Positions 56,315 through 64,000 of a stretch of DNA of 64,000 nt are shown here, one piece after another; within the stretch, counting starts at the first letter, position 1; the number at the start of each line of letters is the position of its first letter. The notes below the pieces were generated by a model. It was not told the DNA's origin, did no database searches, and worked only from the letters and a program-made list of their open reading frames with translations. The position numbers were made by a program, and so were the translations under genes. The stretch covers positions 62,001 through 126,000 of the forward strand of contig NZ_JASNWE010000005.1 of NCBI RefSeq assembly GCF_030283145.1, in the 5' to 3' direction. Source of the stretch: Actinomadura xylanilytica (GTDB lineage: Bacteria; Actinomycetota; Actinomycetes; Streptosporangiales; Streptosporangiaceae).

Positions 56315-57160
56315 TCAGGACAGCGCCTTGGCCTCTTCCTCCTCGACCTGGCGGTTCCACTCGCGCTTGGACGACTGCCAGCCGTCCTCGTCCCGGCCGC
56401 GCCGCCAGTAGCCGGAGATCGACAGCCGGTCGAGCGGCAGTCCGCGGTCGACCCGTAGGTGCCGGCGCAGGTCCTTGACGAAGCCGGCCTCACCGTGCAC
56501 GAACGCGTGCACCGTCCCGTCCGGGAACTCCAGGTCGCGGACGGCGCGCACCAGCGCGTCGCCGACCGGGCCGCCGTCCCGGTGCAGCCACACGACCTCG
56601 GCGCCTGCCGGGGCCGGGAGCTTCTGCTCCTCTTCGGGGCCCTCCACCTCGATGAACACCCGCGCGGGCGTGCCGTCGGGGACCCGCTCGAGCGCGGCGC
56701 CGATCGCCGGGAGGGCGCTCTCGTCGCCGACGAGCAGATGCCAGTCGGCGTCGGGGCTCGGCGCGTACGCGCCGCCCGGCCCGAGGAACAGCACCTCCTC
56801 GCCCGGCTCGACGCGCGCCGCCCACGGCCCGGCCAGGCCCTTGTCGCCGTGATGGACGAAGTCGATCGCCAGTTCGACCGCGTCGGGGTCCCAGGACCGG
56901 ACGGTGTAGGTCCGGGTGACCGGCCACTGGTCGCGCGGGTACTCGGCGCGGATCCGGTCCATGTCGAACGGCTCGGGGTAGTCCACCCCCTTCTGTGCGA
57001 ACAGCAGCTTCACGTAGTGGTCGGTGAACTCGCCCGCGCCGAAGCCGGCCAGCCCCTCGCCGCCGATCACCACGCGGATCATGTGCGGGGTGACCCGCTC
57101 CTTGCGCAGCACGGTCCCGCGGTTCACTCTCGGGCTCCTGCGCACCCTCTCGGTCGCCAT
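56315..57160 (-). CDS. siderophore-interacting protein (FAD-dependent ferric-siderophore reductase)
   Basis: A 281-residue ViuB-type flavoprotein. The FAD domain contains VTPHMIRVVIGGEGLAGFGA, the RTYTVR motif and LAIDFVHHGDKGLAGPWAAR. The NAD(P)H side contains LVGDESALPAIGAALERVPD, HAFVHGEAGFVKDLRRHLRV, and ends SISGYWRRGRDEDGWQSSKR. It reduces Fe(III)-siderophore in the cytoplasm to release iron. A DmdR1/IdeR-type iron box sits 37 bp upstream of the ATG, so it should be repressed by iron. No siderophore synthesis genes are here. Confidence 0.95.
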   Translation of the reverse strand: MATERVRRSPRVNRGTVLRKERVTPHMIRVVIGGEGLAGFGAGEFTDHYVKLLFAQKGVDYPEPFDMDRIRAEYPRDQWPVTRTYTVRSWDPDAVELAIDFVHHGDKGLAGPWAARVEPGEEVLFLGPGGAYAPSPDADWHLLVGDESALPAIGAALERVPDGTPARVFIEVEGPEEEQKLPAPAGAEVVWLHRDGGPVGDALVRAVRDLEFPDGTVHAFVHGEAGFVKDLRRHLRVDRGLPLDRLSISGYWRRGRDEDGWQSSKREWNRQVEEEEAKALS

Positions 57161-57196
57161 GCGTGCCTCCGCTGACAGGTCTTCGGACGATGGTTA

Positions 57197-57210
57197 TTAG
57201 GTAAGCCTAA
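57197..57210. promoter_or_regulatory. iron box (IdeR/DmdR1 site) of the siderophore-interacting protein gene
   Basis: TTAGGTAAGCCTAA matches the core of the actinobacterial IdeR/DmdR1 operator TTAGGTTAGGCTAACCTAA. It stands in an AT-rich patch 37 bp upstream of the reverse-strand ATG at 57160. Confidence 0.85.
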
Positions 57211-57306
57211 CTTCCTGGGCGCCGGTTTGGTCCAGCCGCCCCGTCCCGGGCGTCCGGCCGGTAGCGTGGGGCCGGGCGGCGTGTCGGCACACGGACGGGT
57301 GAGCGC

Positions 57307-57771
57307 ATGGCGGTCAGCAGGCAGAGCATGACGGACGAGCAGCGCAGGTCGGTCGCGCTGGAGTACCTCAAGGGCCTCGACGGCGGCGGGACGACCTCGG
57401 ACGGCGCCCCCCTCCTCGACCTGTTCGCCGGGGACGCCCAGTTCTACTTCCCCAAGTGGGGGCTGGCGACCGGCAAGGCCGAGATCGGCCGGCTGCTCGC
57501 CGAGGTCGGCGCGACGCTCACCTCGATCCGGCACCACTACGCCACGATCAACTGGGTGTGCTCCGGCGGCGACACCCTGGTCGCCGAGGGCACCAGCCAC
57601 GGCGAGCACCGGGACGGGGCGTGGCGGGCGGGCGTCCCCGAGCGGGGCGCGGGCCGCTGGTGCGACGTGTTCGAGATCCGCGACTTCCTGATCCAGCGGC
57701 TGTTCGTCTACCTCGATCCCGACTACGCGGGCGCCGACACCGCCCGCTACCCCTGGCTCCAGGGGGAGTGA
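57307..57771 (+). CDS. SnoaL-like (NTF2-fold) protein
   Basis: 154 residues: SVALEYLKGLDGGGTTSDGA, LLDLFAGDAQFYFPKWGLAT and SIRHHYATINWVCSGGDTLV show the helix-strand order of the SnoaL_2 family. CDVFEIRDFLIQRLFVYLDP completes it. The function is unknown; relatives include limonene-epoxide hydrolase-like and ketosteroid isomerase-like enzymes. ATG 57307 is used (GGGTGAGCGC before it); ATG 57328 is possible. It is divergent from the iron-regulated gene 146 bp away and converges with the serine hydrolase. Confidence 0.86.
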   Translation: MAVSRQSMTDEQRRSVALEYLKGLDGGGTTSDGAPLLDLFAGDAQFYFPKWGLATGKAEIGRLLAEVGATLTSIRHHYATINWVCSGGDTLVAEGTSHGEHRDGAWRAGVPERGAGRWCDVFEIRDFLIQRLFVYLDPDYAGADTARYPWLQGE

Positions 57772-57821
57772 GGCGCCCCGCGCGGGCCCTGCGGGCGGGG
57801 CGTCCGCGCGGGCACGGCCGG

Positions 57822-59030
57822 TCAGCGGGCCCGGGCCCCGGTGCGGGCCGCGGCGACCGCTGCGGCGACGGCGCGGAACGCGTCGTCGGACTCGTCCTCG
57901 CCGACGACGGTGGCGAGCGTCGACTTCACGATGACCACGCCGTTCCGGGGCGAGACGTAGATGTGCTGCCCGGCCAGGCCGTTGGCTTCGAAGTCGCCGT
58001 CCTCGCCGAGCCACCATTGCAGGCCGTACCCCTGGTTGAACGGGGCGGAGGGCCGGGTCGACTCGGCCACCCACGAACGCGGCACGACCTGGCGGCCGTT
58101 GGCCCTGCCGCCGTTGAGGTAGAGCAGCCCGAACCGGGCGAAGTCGCGGTCGGTGGCGTAGTAGCAGCAGTAGCCGAGGCTGTTGCCGTTGGAGTCGTTG
58201 CCCAGGTACGCCCGGGAGCCCATCCCGGCGGGCTCCCAGATCTTGCGCTGCACGTAGGCGTGGTACGGGGTGCCGGTGGCCTTGGCGACGATCCAGGAGA
58301 GCACGAACGAGTTCATGCTCGTGTACTCGAACCGGCTGCCGGGCTCCCAGCCGCGCCTGCGCTGCCGGGCCATCTCGGTGATCGGGAGGCCGAGGCTCGC
58401 GGCGACGTGCACCGGCGGCACGTCCAGCGTCTCGTCCCAGGCGATGCCGGACGACATCCGCAGCAGGTCGCGCAGGGACACCCCGTCGTAGCCCGAGCCC
58501 TTCAGCTCCGGGACGTACCGGGTGACGGTGTCGTCGATGGAGCCGATGAAGCCCTCGTGCATTGCGATGCCGACCGCCGCCGAGGTGAACGACTTGGCCA
58601 TGGACCACGACTGGAAGAGGGTGTCGCGGTTGGTGGTGACGTAGCGCTCGAACACCACGTTCAGGCCGTCCAGAACGACGAACCCCTGGGTGCCGGTGCG
58701 CGCGAGGTAGTCGTCGAGCGTGTGCTTCTGCCCCTTGTGGGTGTAGGTCACCTTGGACAGGTCGCGGGGCGCGTCGCGCAGCTCCACCGGATCGGACGAG
58801 GCGGTGAGCGGGTCGAAGCCCGCCGCGTTCCCGGTGACGGCCGCGGACGGGGCGGCCGGCTTCAGGTTCCGCGCCCCCGGACCGGGCTCGGCTCCCAAGG
58901 CCCCGGTGCCGGACGGGACCGCGCCGGACGGCACGGCGCCGGACGGCACGGTGGCGAGCGCCGGGGGAGCGGCGAGTCCTGCGGTGACGGCGGCGGTGGC
59001 GAGGGCAAGAGTCCAGGGCCTGTGGCGCAT
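57822..59030 (-). CDS. secreted serine hydrolase, class C beta-lactamase fold (NylB-like)
   Basis: 402 residues. Residues 1-26 form a signal peptide ending ALA. A low-complexity stretch with VPSGA repeated about three times follows, then the beta-lactamase fold: nucleophile SxxK in SWSMAKSFTSAAVGIAMHEG, YxN-like region FEYTSMNSFVLSWIVAK, and GLAGQHIYVSPRNGVVIVKS. LRDLLRMSSGIAWDETLDVP is typical of 6-aminohexanoate-dimer-hydrolase-type esterases. It probably cleaves an ester or amide outside the membrane; beta-lactamase activity is unlikely from the motif set. ATG has CGGAGGTCCG before it. Confidence 0.9.
   Translation of the reverse strand: MRHRPWTLALATAAVTAGLAAPPALATVPSGAVPSGAVPSGTGALGAEPGPGARNLKPAAPSAAVTGNAAGFDPLTASSDPVELRDAPRDLSKVTYTHKGQKHTLDDYLARTGTQGFVVLDGLNVVFERYVTTNRDTLFQSWSMAKSFTSAAVGIAMHEGFIGSIDDTVTRYVPELKGSGYDGVSLRDLLRMSSGIAWDETLDVPPVHVAASLGLPITEMARQRRRGWEPGSRFEYTSMNSFVLSWIVAKATGTPYHAYVQRKIWEPAGMGSRAYLGNDSNGNSLGYCCYYATDRDFARFGLLYLNGGRANGRQVVPRSWVAESTRPSAPFNQGYGLQWWLGEDGDFEANGLAGQHIYVSPRNGVVIVKSTLATVVGEDESDDAFRAVAAAVAAARTGARAR
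58909..58945 (-). repeat. short tandem repeat encoding VPSGA in the serine hydrolase
   Basis: CCGGACGGCACGG(C/T)G occurs in tandem, with a further degenerate copy (CCGGACGGGACC) beside it. It encodes the VPSGAVPSGAVPSG linker after the signal peptide and is in frame. Confidence 0.6.
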
Positions 59031-59396
59031 CGGACCTCCGAGGGGGGAACGGCCGGGAAACCTCCTGATGATGCTCGATGCGCGGCGGCGCGTCGACGTT
59101 GCGGGGCAACGAATTCGCGCGCCGAATCTGGTCATAAGCACACAGTCACCTGGGGCGTGGGGACGGCCCGTATATCTCACGCGTAGATGATCTGGTCAGC
59201 GTCTTGGACGCCCCCCCGGCGCGGGACGGCGGAGGGGCCGGCCCCCTCGGCGAGCTGCAAGTCCTGCTGGAGGGCAGGCTCGGCGGGCTGCTCGGCTGAA
59301 TCTTCCTATCGGTCCCCGATGCCGGTACGTTCGGGGCACCGCGCGGGCGCCCGCCGCCCGCCGTATCGCAGGAAGCTCGTGGAAAGGACTGGGGCC
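59031..59396. other. 366-bp divergent gap between serine hydrolase and cyclase genes
   Basis: No complete gene. On the forward strand 59138-59299 is an open stretch reading SRVDDLVSVLDAPPARDG and GELQVLLEGRLGGLLG before a stop, without a usable start; it may be the tail of a lost gene. The AT-richer part near 59130-59190 could hold promoters for both sides, but I see no clear pair of hexamers. Confidence 0.4.
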
Positions 59397-60164
59397 GTGC
59401 TCGCCCAGCTGCTCGCCGCCGTCGCGGACGGATCCATCGAAGTGGTCGACCTGACCGCGCCGCTGTCGGAGTCGACGCCGATCCTTCAGCTCCCGGAGCC
59501 CTTCGCCAACACCGTGCCGTTCTCGCTGCGCGAGATCAGCCGCTACGACGACCGCGGCCCCGCCTGGTACTGGAACGACTTCACCACGGGCGAGCACGTC
59601 GGCACCCACTTCGACGCGCCGGTGCACTGGGCGAGCGGCCGGGACGGCGAGGACGTCTCCCAGGTCGCGCCGGGCCGCCTGATCGCCCCCGCCGTGGTGC
59701 TGGACTTCTCCGCGCAGGCCGCCGCCGACCCCGACTTCCTGCTGGAGATCGAGCACGTGCGGGACTGGGAGGAGGCCCACGGCCCGCTGCCCGAGGGCGG
59801 CTGGCTGCTCTACCGCACCGGGTGGGACGCCAGGTCGGGCGGCCAGGAGGAGTTCCTCAACGCCGACGAGAACGGCCCGCACACCCCCGGCATCTCGCCC
59901 GCGTGCGCGCGCTGGCTCGCCGAGGAGACCCCGGTCCTCGGGCTCGGGACCGAGACGGTCGGCACCGACGCGGGCGGCGCGCACGCCTTCGACCCGCCGT
60001 TCCCGTGCCACTCGTTCTTCCTCGGCGCCGGCAAGTACGGCCTGACGCCGCTCCAGGGGCTGGACCGGCTGCCGCCGCGCGGCGCGGCGCTGATCGCCAC
60101 GCCGCTGCCGATCGTCGGCGGCTCCGGCAGCCCGGCCCGGGTGCTCGCCCTGGTCGAGAGATGA
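59397..60164 (+). CDS. cyclase family protein (kynurenine formamidase-like)
   Basis: 255 residues from GTG, with AAAGGA and GGGG upstream. The metal-binding signature HxGTHxDxPxH is present as GEHVGTHFDAPVHW, followed by RLIAPAVVLDFSAQAAADPD and LGLGTETVGTDAGGAHAFDP. Members hydrolyse N-formylkynurenine, related amides or cyclic esters with a divalent metal. No kynurenine genes are here; the stop overlaps the ATG of a ThDP enzyme, so the two probably act on successive steps of one small-acid pathway. Confidence 0.9.
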   Translation: MLAQLLAAVADGSIEVVDLTAPLSESTPILQLPEPFANTVPFSLREISRYDDRGPAWYWNDFTTGEHVGTHFDAPVHWASGRDGEDVSQVAPGRLIAPAVVLDFSAQAAADPDFLLEIEHVRDWEEAHGPLPEGGWLLYRTGWDARSGGQEEFLNADENGPHTPGISPACARWLAEETPVLGLGTETVGTDAGGAHAFDPPFPCHSFFLGAGKYGLTPLQGLDRLPPRGAALIATPLPIVGGSGSPARVLALVER

Positions 60165-61837
60165 ACGTCGCCGAGGCCGTGGGGGAGGCCCTGGCCCGGC
60201 TCGGCGCGGGCACCGTCTTCGGGGTGGTCGGCAGCGGCAACTTCCACGTCACCAACGCGCTGATCGCGAACGGCGCCCGGTTCGTGGCCGCCCGGCACGA
60301 GGGCGGCGCGGCGACGATGGCCGACGCGTACGCGCGGGTGAGCGGCGGGCTCGGCGTGCTGTCGGTGCACCAGGGGCCCGGTCTGACCAACGCGCTCACC
60401 GGGATCGCGGAGGCGGCCAAGAGCCGGACCCCGCTGCTGGTGCTGGCGGGCGAGGTGGCGGCCTCCGACATCCGGTCCAACTTCCGCGTCGACCAGGCCG
60501 CGCTGGCCACCGCGGTCGGCGCCATCCCCGAACGGGTCCACTCCCCGGAGACCGCGCTCGCCGACGTGACCCGCGCGTGCCGGACCGCCGTAGCCGAGCG
60601 CCGCACCGTGCTGCTCGGCCTGCCCCTGGACGTGCAGGCCGCCGGGCATCCGGGGCCGACGGCGCTCGCCCGCGGCCCGGCGCCGCGGGCCGCGTCCGTA
60701 CCGCTGCTGCCCGTCCCGCCGCCCGGGGCCGTCGCCCGGCTCGCCGACGCGCTCGCCGCGGCCCGCCGCCCGGTGTTCATCGCCGGGCGCGGCGCCCGGC
60801 TCGCAGGCGCCCGCGAGCCGCTGCGGGCCCTGGCCGAACGCTGCGGGGCGCTGCTGGCGACGTCCGCCGTGGCGCGCGGGCTGTTCACCGGCGACCCGTT
60901 CGACCTGGACGTCAGCGGCGGGTTCGCCACCCCCGCCGCGGCCGAGCTGATCGGCGAGGCCGACCTGCTGGTCGGCTGGGGCTGCTCGCTCAACATGTGG
61001 ACGCTGCGGCACGGCAACCTGGTCGGCAAGGGCGCGACGGTCGTGCAGGTCGACGTGGACGCGCGGGCCCTCGGCGCCCACCACCCGGTCGACCTCAGCC
61101 TGATCGGCGACGCCGCCGCGACCGCCCGCGCCGTCGAGGCCGAGCTGGCCGCGCGCGGCCACGCCGCGCCCGCCTACCGCTCCGCGGGGCTGGCCGCCCG
61201 GCTCGCCGCCGAACGGCGCTGGCGCGACCACCCCTACGACGAGCACCCCGGCGCGGCGGACGGCACCCGCATCGACCCGCGGACGCTCACCATCGCCCTC
61301 GACGACCTGCTGCCGCGCGAGCGGACCGTCGCCGTCGACTCGGGCAACTTCATGGGCTATCCGGCCATGTTCCTGGACGTACCGGGCGCCGACGGCCTGG
61401 TCTTCACTCAGGCGTTCCAGTCGATCGGGCTGGGCCTGGCGACCGCCGTCGGCGCCGCGGTCGCCCGCCCGGACCGGCTGACGGTGGCCGCGCTCGGCGA
61501 CGGCGGCGCGCTGATGGGCGTGGCCGAGCTGGAGACCGCCGTCCGGCTCGGGCTCGACCTGCTCGTGGTCGTCTACGACGACGAGGCCTACGGCGCCGAG
61601 GTGCACCACTTCGGGCCGGACGGGCACCCGCTGGACGCCGTGCGGTTCCCACCCGCCGACCTCGCCGCGATCGGCCGCGGCTTCGGCTGCGAGGCCGCCA
61701 CCGTGCGGGCCCCCGGCGACCTGGACGCCGTCGCGGCGTGGCTGGAGGGCCCCCGCGACCGGCCGATGCTCGTCGACGCCAAGGTCACCGGCGACCGTCC
61801 GGCCTGGTGGCTGGAGGAGGCGTTCCGCGGGCACTGA
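60161..61837 (+). CDS. thiamine-diphosphate-dependent enzyme (acetolactate synthase-like)
   Basis: A 558-residue three-domain ThDP enzyme. The cofactor Glu is in RFVAARHEGGAATMADAYAR. The central domain contains RPVFIAGRGARLAGAREPLR. The C-terminal ThDP/Mg motif is AALGDGGALMGVAELETAVR then VVYDDEAYGAEVHHFG, with DDEAYG where NNxxYG is usual. No FAD-site or acetolactate-specific combination proves ILV synthesis, and there is no small subunit gene. A 2-keto-acid decarboxylase or carboligase is likelier. Translationally coupled to the cyclase by ATGA. Confidence 0.9.
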   Translation: MNVAEAVGEALARLGAGTVFGVVGSGNFHVTNALIANGARFVAARHEGGAATMADAYARVSGGLGVLSVHQGPGLTNALTGIAEAAKSRTPLLVLAGEVAASDIRSNFRVDQAALATAVGAIPERVHSPETALADVTRACRTAVAERRTVLLGLPLDVQAAGHPGPTALARGPAPRAASVPLLPVPPPGAVARLADALAAARRPVFIAGRGARLAGAREPLRALAERCGALLATSAVARGLFTGDPFDLDVSGGFATPAAAELIGEADLLVGWGCSLNMWTLRHGNLVGKGATVVQVDVDARALGAHHPVDLSLIGDAAATARAVEAELAARGHAAPAYRSAGLAARLAAERRWRDHPYDEHPGAADGTRIDPRTLTIALDDLLPRERTVAVDSGNFMGYPAMFLDVPGADGLVFTQAFQSIGLGLATAVGAAVARPDRLTVAALGDGGALMGVAELETAVRLGLDLLVVVYDDEAYGAEVHHFGPDGHPLDAVRFPPADLAAIGRGFGCEAATVRAPGDLDAVAAWLEGPRDRPMLVDAKVTGDRPAWWLEEAFRGH

Positions 61838-61869
61838 CGGCCGCCGGGCCGACCGACTGTGACTGCTTA

Positions 61870-61893
61870 TTCACCTTCCGTGATGGGAATGAA
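61870..61893. promoter_or_regulatory. possible operator upstream of glpF
   Basis: TTCACCTTCC ... GGGAATGAA forms an imperfect inverted repeat in the 89-bp gap before glpF. A GylR/IclR-type regulator could bind here; the match is weak. Confidence 0.25.
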
Positions 61894-61926
61894 CGCTGAC
61901 GCGCACCCCCCGTCCGAGGAGGAGAG

Positions 61927-62754
61927 ATGGCGGAACGGCCGAAGGTCCCCGGGCTCGTGTGGGAGATGTCGGCGGAGTTCGCCGGCACGCTGATCCTCAT
62001 CCTGTTCGGCGCGGGCGTGGTCGCGCAGGTGTCCGCGGCGGGCCTCGGCGACCACGACAGCATCGCCTGGGCGTGGGGCTTCGGTGTCACGCTCGGCATC
62101 TACGTCTCCGCCCGGATCAGCGGCGGCCATATCAACCCGGCGGTCACGTTCGCGCTCGCGCTGTTCAAGGGCTTCCCGTGGCGCAAGGTGGCGCCGTTCA
62201 TGCTGGCGCAGACGCTGGGGGCGTTCGTTGCGGCGCTGTTGGTGCGGTGGAACTACACCGAGGTGCTGGCCAAGGCCGACCCCGGCCACACGCTCAAGAC
62301 CCAGACGGTCTTCTCGACCCTGCCGGGCAACGGCGAGCTGCCGGTGCACACCTGGGGCGCCTTCCGCGACCAGGTGATCGGCACCGCGATCCTGCTGTTC
62401 GTCGTGCTGGCCCTCACCGACCTGCGGAACGCCCCGCCGCTGGCCAACCTCGCCCCGCTCGTCATCGGCCTGCTGGTGGTGGCGATCGGGATGGCGTGGG
62501 GCTCCGACGCCGGGTACGCGATCAACCCCGCCCGCGACTTCGGCCCGCGCCTGGCCGAGTTCCTGACCGGGTACGACCACGCCTGGCGGGACCAGTACGG
62601 CGATCTGTACTTCTGGGTTCCGATCGTGGCGCCGCTGCTGGGCGGGGTGATCGGCGCGGCGCTGTTCATCCTGCTGATCGGGCGCGGCATCCCGGACGAG
62701 CCGGTGCCCACGAGGGCACCGAGCGGGCCCGAGCCCGAGTACGACGTGACCTGA
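61927..62754 (+). CDS. glpF: glycerol uptake facilitator (aquaglyceroporin)
   Basis: A 275-residue MIP-family channel with six membrane helices. The two half-helix motifs are GGHINPAVTFALALF and AINPARDFGPRLAE; Asp after the second NPAR marks aquaglyceroporins. It passes glycerol, which is then trapped by GlpK encoded 44 bp downstream. GAGGAGGAGAG precedes the ATG. The C-terminal tail is acidic and cytoplasmic. Codon use is normal for the window, unlike glpK. Confidence 0.95.
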   Translation: MAERPKVPGLVWEMSAEFAGTLILILFGAGVVAQVSAAGLGDHDSIAWAWGFGVTLGIYVSARISGGHINPAVTFALALFKGFPWRKVAPFMLAQTLGAFVAALLVRWNYTEVLAKADPGHTLKTQTVFSTLPGNGELPVHTWGAFRDQVIGTAILLFVVLALTDLRNAPPLANLAPLVIGLLVVAIGMAWGSDAGYAINPARDFGPRLAEFLTGYDHAWRDQYGDLYFWVPIVAPLLGGVIGAALFILLIGRGIPDEPVPTRAPSGPEPEYDVT

Positions 62755-62798
62755 CCGGGGCCGCCGTCCCGTCACCGACCCAAAGGAGAGGCAGTCGC

Positions 62799-64000
62799 AT
62801 GGCGGACTTCGTCGGCGCGATCGATCAGGGCACCACGAGTACCCGGTTCATGATTTTTGATCATGGTGGGAACGAGGTGGCGCGGCATCAGTTGGAGCAT
62901 GAGCAGGTTCTGCCGCGGGCGGGGTGGGTCGAGCATAATCCGACCGAGATCTGGGAGCGTACTCGCGCGGTGATCGAGAGTGCGCTGAACAAGGCGAATC
63001 TGGGCCATTCTGATCTCGTGGCGCTTGGGGTCACTAATCAGCGTGAGACCACTCTGGTGTGGAATCGGGTTACTGGGCGTCCGTATTACAACGCGATCGT
63101 GTGGCAGGACACCCGTACCGACAGCATCGCGGCTGAACTCGACCGCGACGGCCGCGGCGACGTCATCCGTCGGAAGGCCGGGCTCCCGCCCGCGACGTAT
63201 TTCTCCGGGGGGAAGGTCCAGTGGATTCTGGAGAATGTTGAGGGGGTGCGGGAGGCCGCCGAGAGCGGTGAGGCGGTGTTCGGGAACATGGACACCTGGG
63301 TGTTGTGGAACCTGACCGGCGGGACCGACGGCGGGGTGCACGTCACCGATCCGACCAATGCCAGCCGCACGATGCTGATGGATCTGGAGACCTTGGACTG
63401 GGACGACGAGTTGCTGTCGTTCTTCGGTATCCCGCGCCGGATGCTCCCCGAGATCAGGCCGTCTTCGACCTCGGAGCTGTATGGCGTCACGAGGTCCGAT
63501 GGTCCGTTGCGGGGTGAGGTGGCGTTGAGCGGGATCTTGGGGGATCAGCAGGCGGCGACGGTGGGGCAGGTGTGCTTTTCGCCGGGAGAGGCCAAGAACA
63601 CCTACGGCACCGGCAACTTCCTCCTCCTCAACACGGGTACGGAGCTGGTGCGTTCCAAGAGCGGCCTGTTGACGACGGTCTGCTACAAGTTCGGTGATCA
63701 GGCGCCGGTGTATGCGTTGGAGGGGTCGATCGCGGTGACGGGGTCGGCGGTGCAGTGGCTGCGCGATCAGCTCGGGATCATTTCGGGTGCCGCGCAGAGC
63801 GAGTCGTTGGCGGCGCAGGTGGCCGACAATGGGGGTGTGTATTTCGTGCCGGCTTTTTCGGGGTTGTTCGCTCCGTACTGGCGGTCGGATGCGCGGGGCG
63901 CGATTGTCGGGTTGTCGCGTTTCAACACCAATGCGCATGTCGCGCGTGCGACGTTGGAGGCGATCTGTTACCAGTCGCGGGATGTTGTGGAGGCGATGCG
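62799..64000 (+). CDS. glpK: glycerol kinase, C-terminus beyond the window
   Basis: The first 400 codons of an FGGY kinase that phosphorylates glycerol with ATP. The N-terminus is GAIDQGTTSTRFMIFDHGGN. VALGVTNQRETTLVWNRVTG and AIVWQDTRT are glycerol-site motifs; GNMDTWVLWNLTGG, DPTNASRTMLMD, GDQQAATVGQ and AKNTYGTGNFLLLNTG follow in the expected order. AAAGGAGAGGCAGTCGC gives a good ribosome site. Codon use is odd: many TTG, GAT, CAT, TTT and ATT codons appear in blocks, while a block near 63115-63180 is normal, suggesting acquisition or conversion. glpD, if present, would lie past the edge. Confidence 0.96.
   Translation, partial: MADFVGAIDQGTTSTRFMIFDHGGNEVARHQLEHEQVLPRAGWVEHNPTEIWERTRAVIESALNKANLGHSDLVALGVTNQRETTLVWNRVTGRPYYNAIVWQDTRTDSIAAELDRDGRGDVIRRKAGLPPATYFSGGKVQWILENVEGVREAAESGEAVFGNMDTWVLWNLTGGTDGGVHVTDPTNASRTMLMDLETLDWDDELLSFFGIPRRMLPEIRPSSTSELYGVTRSDGPLRGEVALSGILGDQQAATVGQVCFSPGEAKNTYGTGNFLLLNTGTELVRSKSGLLTTVCYKFGDQAPVYALEGSIAVTGSAVQWLRDQLGIISGAAQSESLAAQVADNGGVYFVPAFSGLFAPYWRSDARGAIVGLSRFNTNAHVARATLEAICYQSRDVVEAM

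Noticed and set aside
59138..59299. Forward open segment ending GGLLG before the cyclase gene
   Set aside because: No start codon with a ribosome site; mentioned only as a possible relic in the gap.

Overview
The window is a contiguous piece of a very GC-rich actinomycete chromosome. The evidence is G/C at nearly every third codon position, GTG and TTG starts, four-base ATGA gene overlaps, and the gene content: ThyX, LysX, a class F sortase, HelD, a fused TrpEG behind a trp leader peptide, and many TetR regulators. The mix would suit Thermomonosporaceae or Streptosporangiales, but no rRNA or other marker is present to settle that. No tRNA, rRNA, CRISPR array, insertion sequence or prophage was seen.

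Layout. 1-6.8 kb: amino-acid permease (cut by the window edge), thioesterase, TetR plus cupin, class F sortase with a secreted candidate substrate, MctP/DUF3311 monocarboxylate uptake, and a VOC protein. 6.9-12.7 kb: trp leader and trpEG, a short SDR-like tail, a YafY-type WYL regulator, adenosine deaminase, and thyX with a very strong terminator. 12.7-19.5 kb: C69-type peptidase, dienelactone hydrolase, a frameshifted unknown gene beside a SUKH protein, an MmyB-type regulator and a flavohemoglobin. 20-26.9 kb: an operon of class I amidotransferase, esterase and atypical crotonase, then a reverse-strand run of TetR, rtcB, acyl-CoA dehydrogenase and SRPBCC. 26.9-30.4 kb: an orphan ABC ATPase, and an FGGY kinase divergent from a 2-hydroxyacid dehydrogenase. 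30.6-40.3 kb: HelD, an AlkA-like glycosylase, TetR/SnoaL with paired operators, a probable heteromeric acyl-CoA dehydrogenase, cupin, a second adenylate kinase, a universal stress protein and a SigG-like sigma factor.

40.3-47.5 kb is a complete-looking protocatechuate branch, pcaI-J-H-G-B-D-C, followed by an IclR regulator and pobA. It converts 4-hydroxybenzoate through protocatechuate to beta-ketoadipyl-CoA. The thiolase pcaF is not in view. Two near-identical 17-bp boxes, each about 90 bp upstream of pcaI or pobA, look like the IclR operators.

47.5-50 kb is a decay zone: a serine/threonine kinase with two frame breaks, a TetR gene whose start region is duplicated, and an MMPL transporter reduced to its two ends. 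50-64 kb: PAP2, lysX, AarF/UbiB kinase, an Imm1-like orphan, siderophore-interacting protein with an iron box, SnoaL, a NylB-like serine hydrolase, a cyclase/ThDP-enzyme pair, and glpF-glpK. glpK runs off the end and its codon use differs clearly from its neighbours.

I found no convincing wholly new multi-gene system. The most unusual points are the paired pca/pobA boxes, the sortase with an LPWTP-type partner, the crotonase lacking both catalytic glutamates, the repeat at the pcaD-pcaC junction, and the two-ended MMPL relic.
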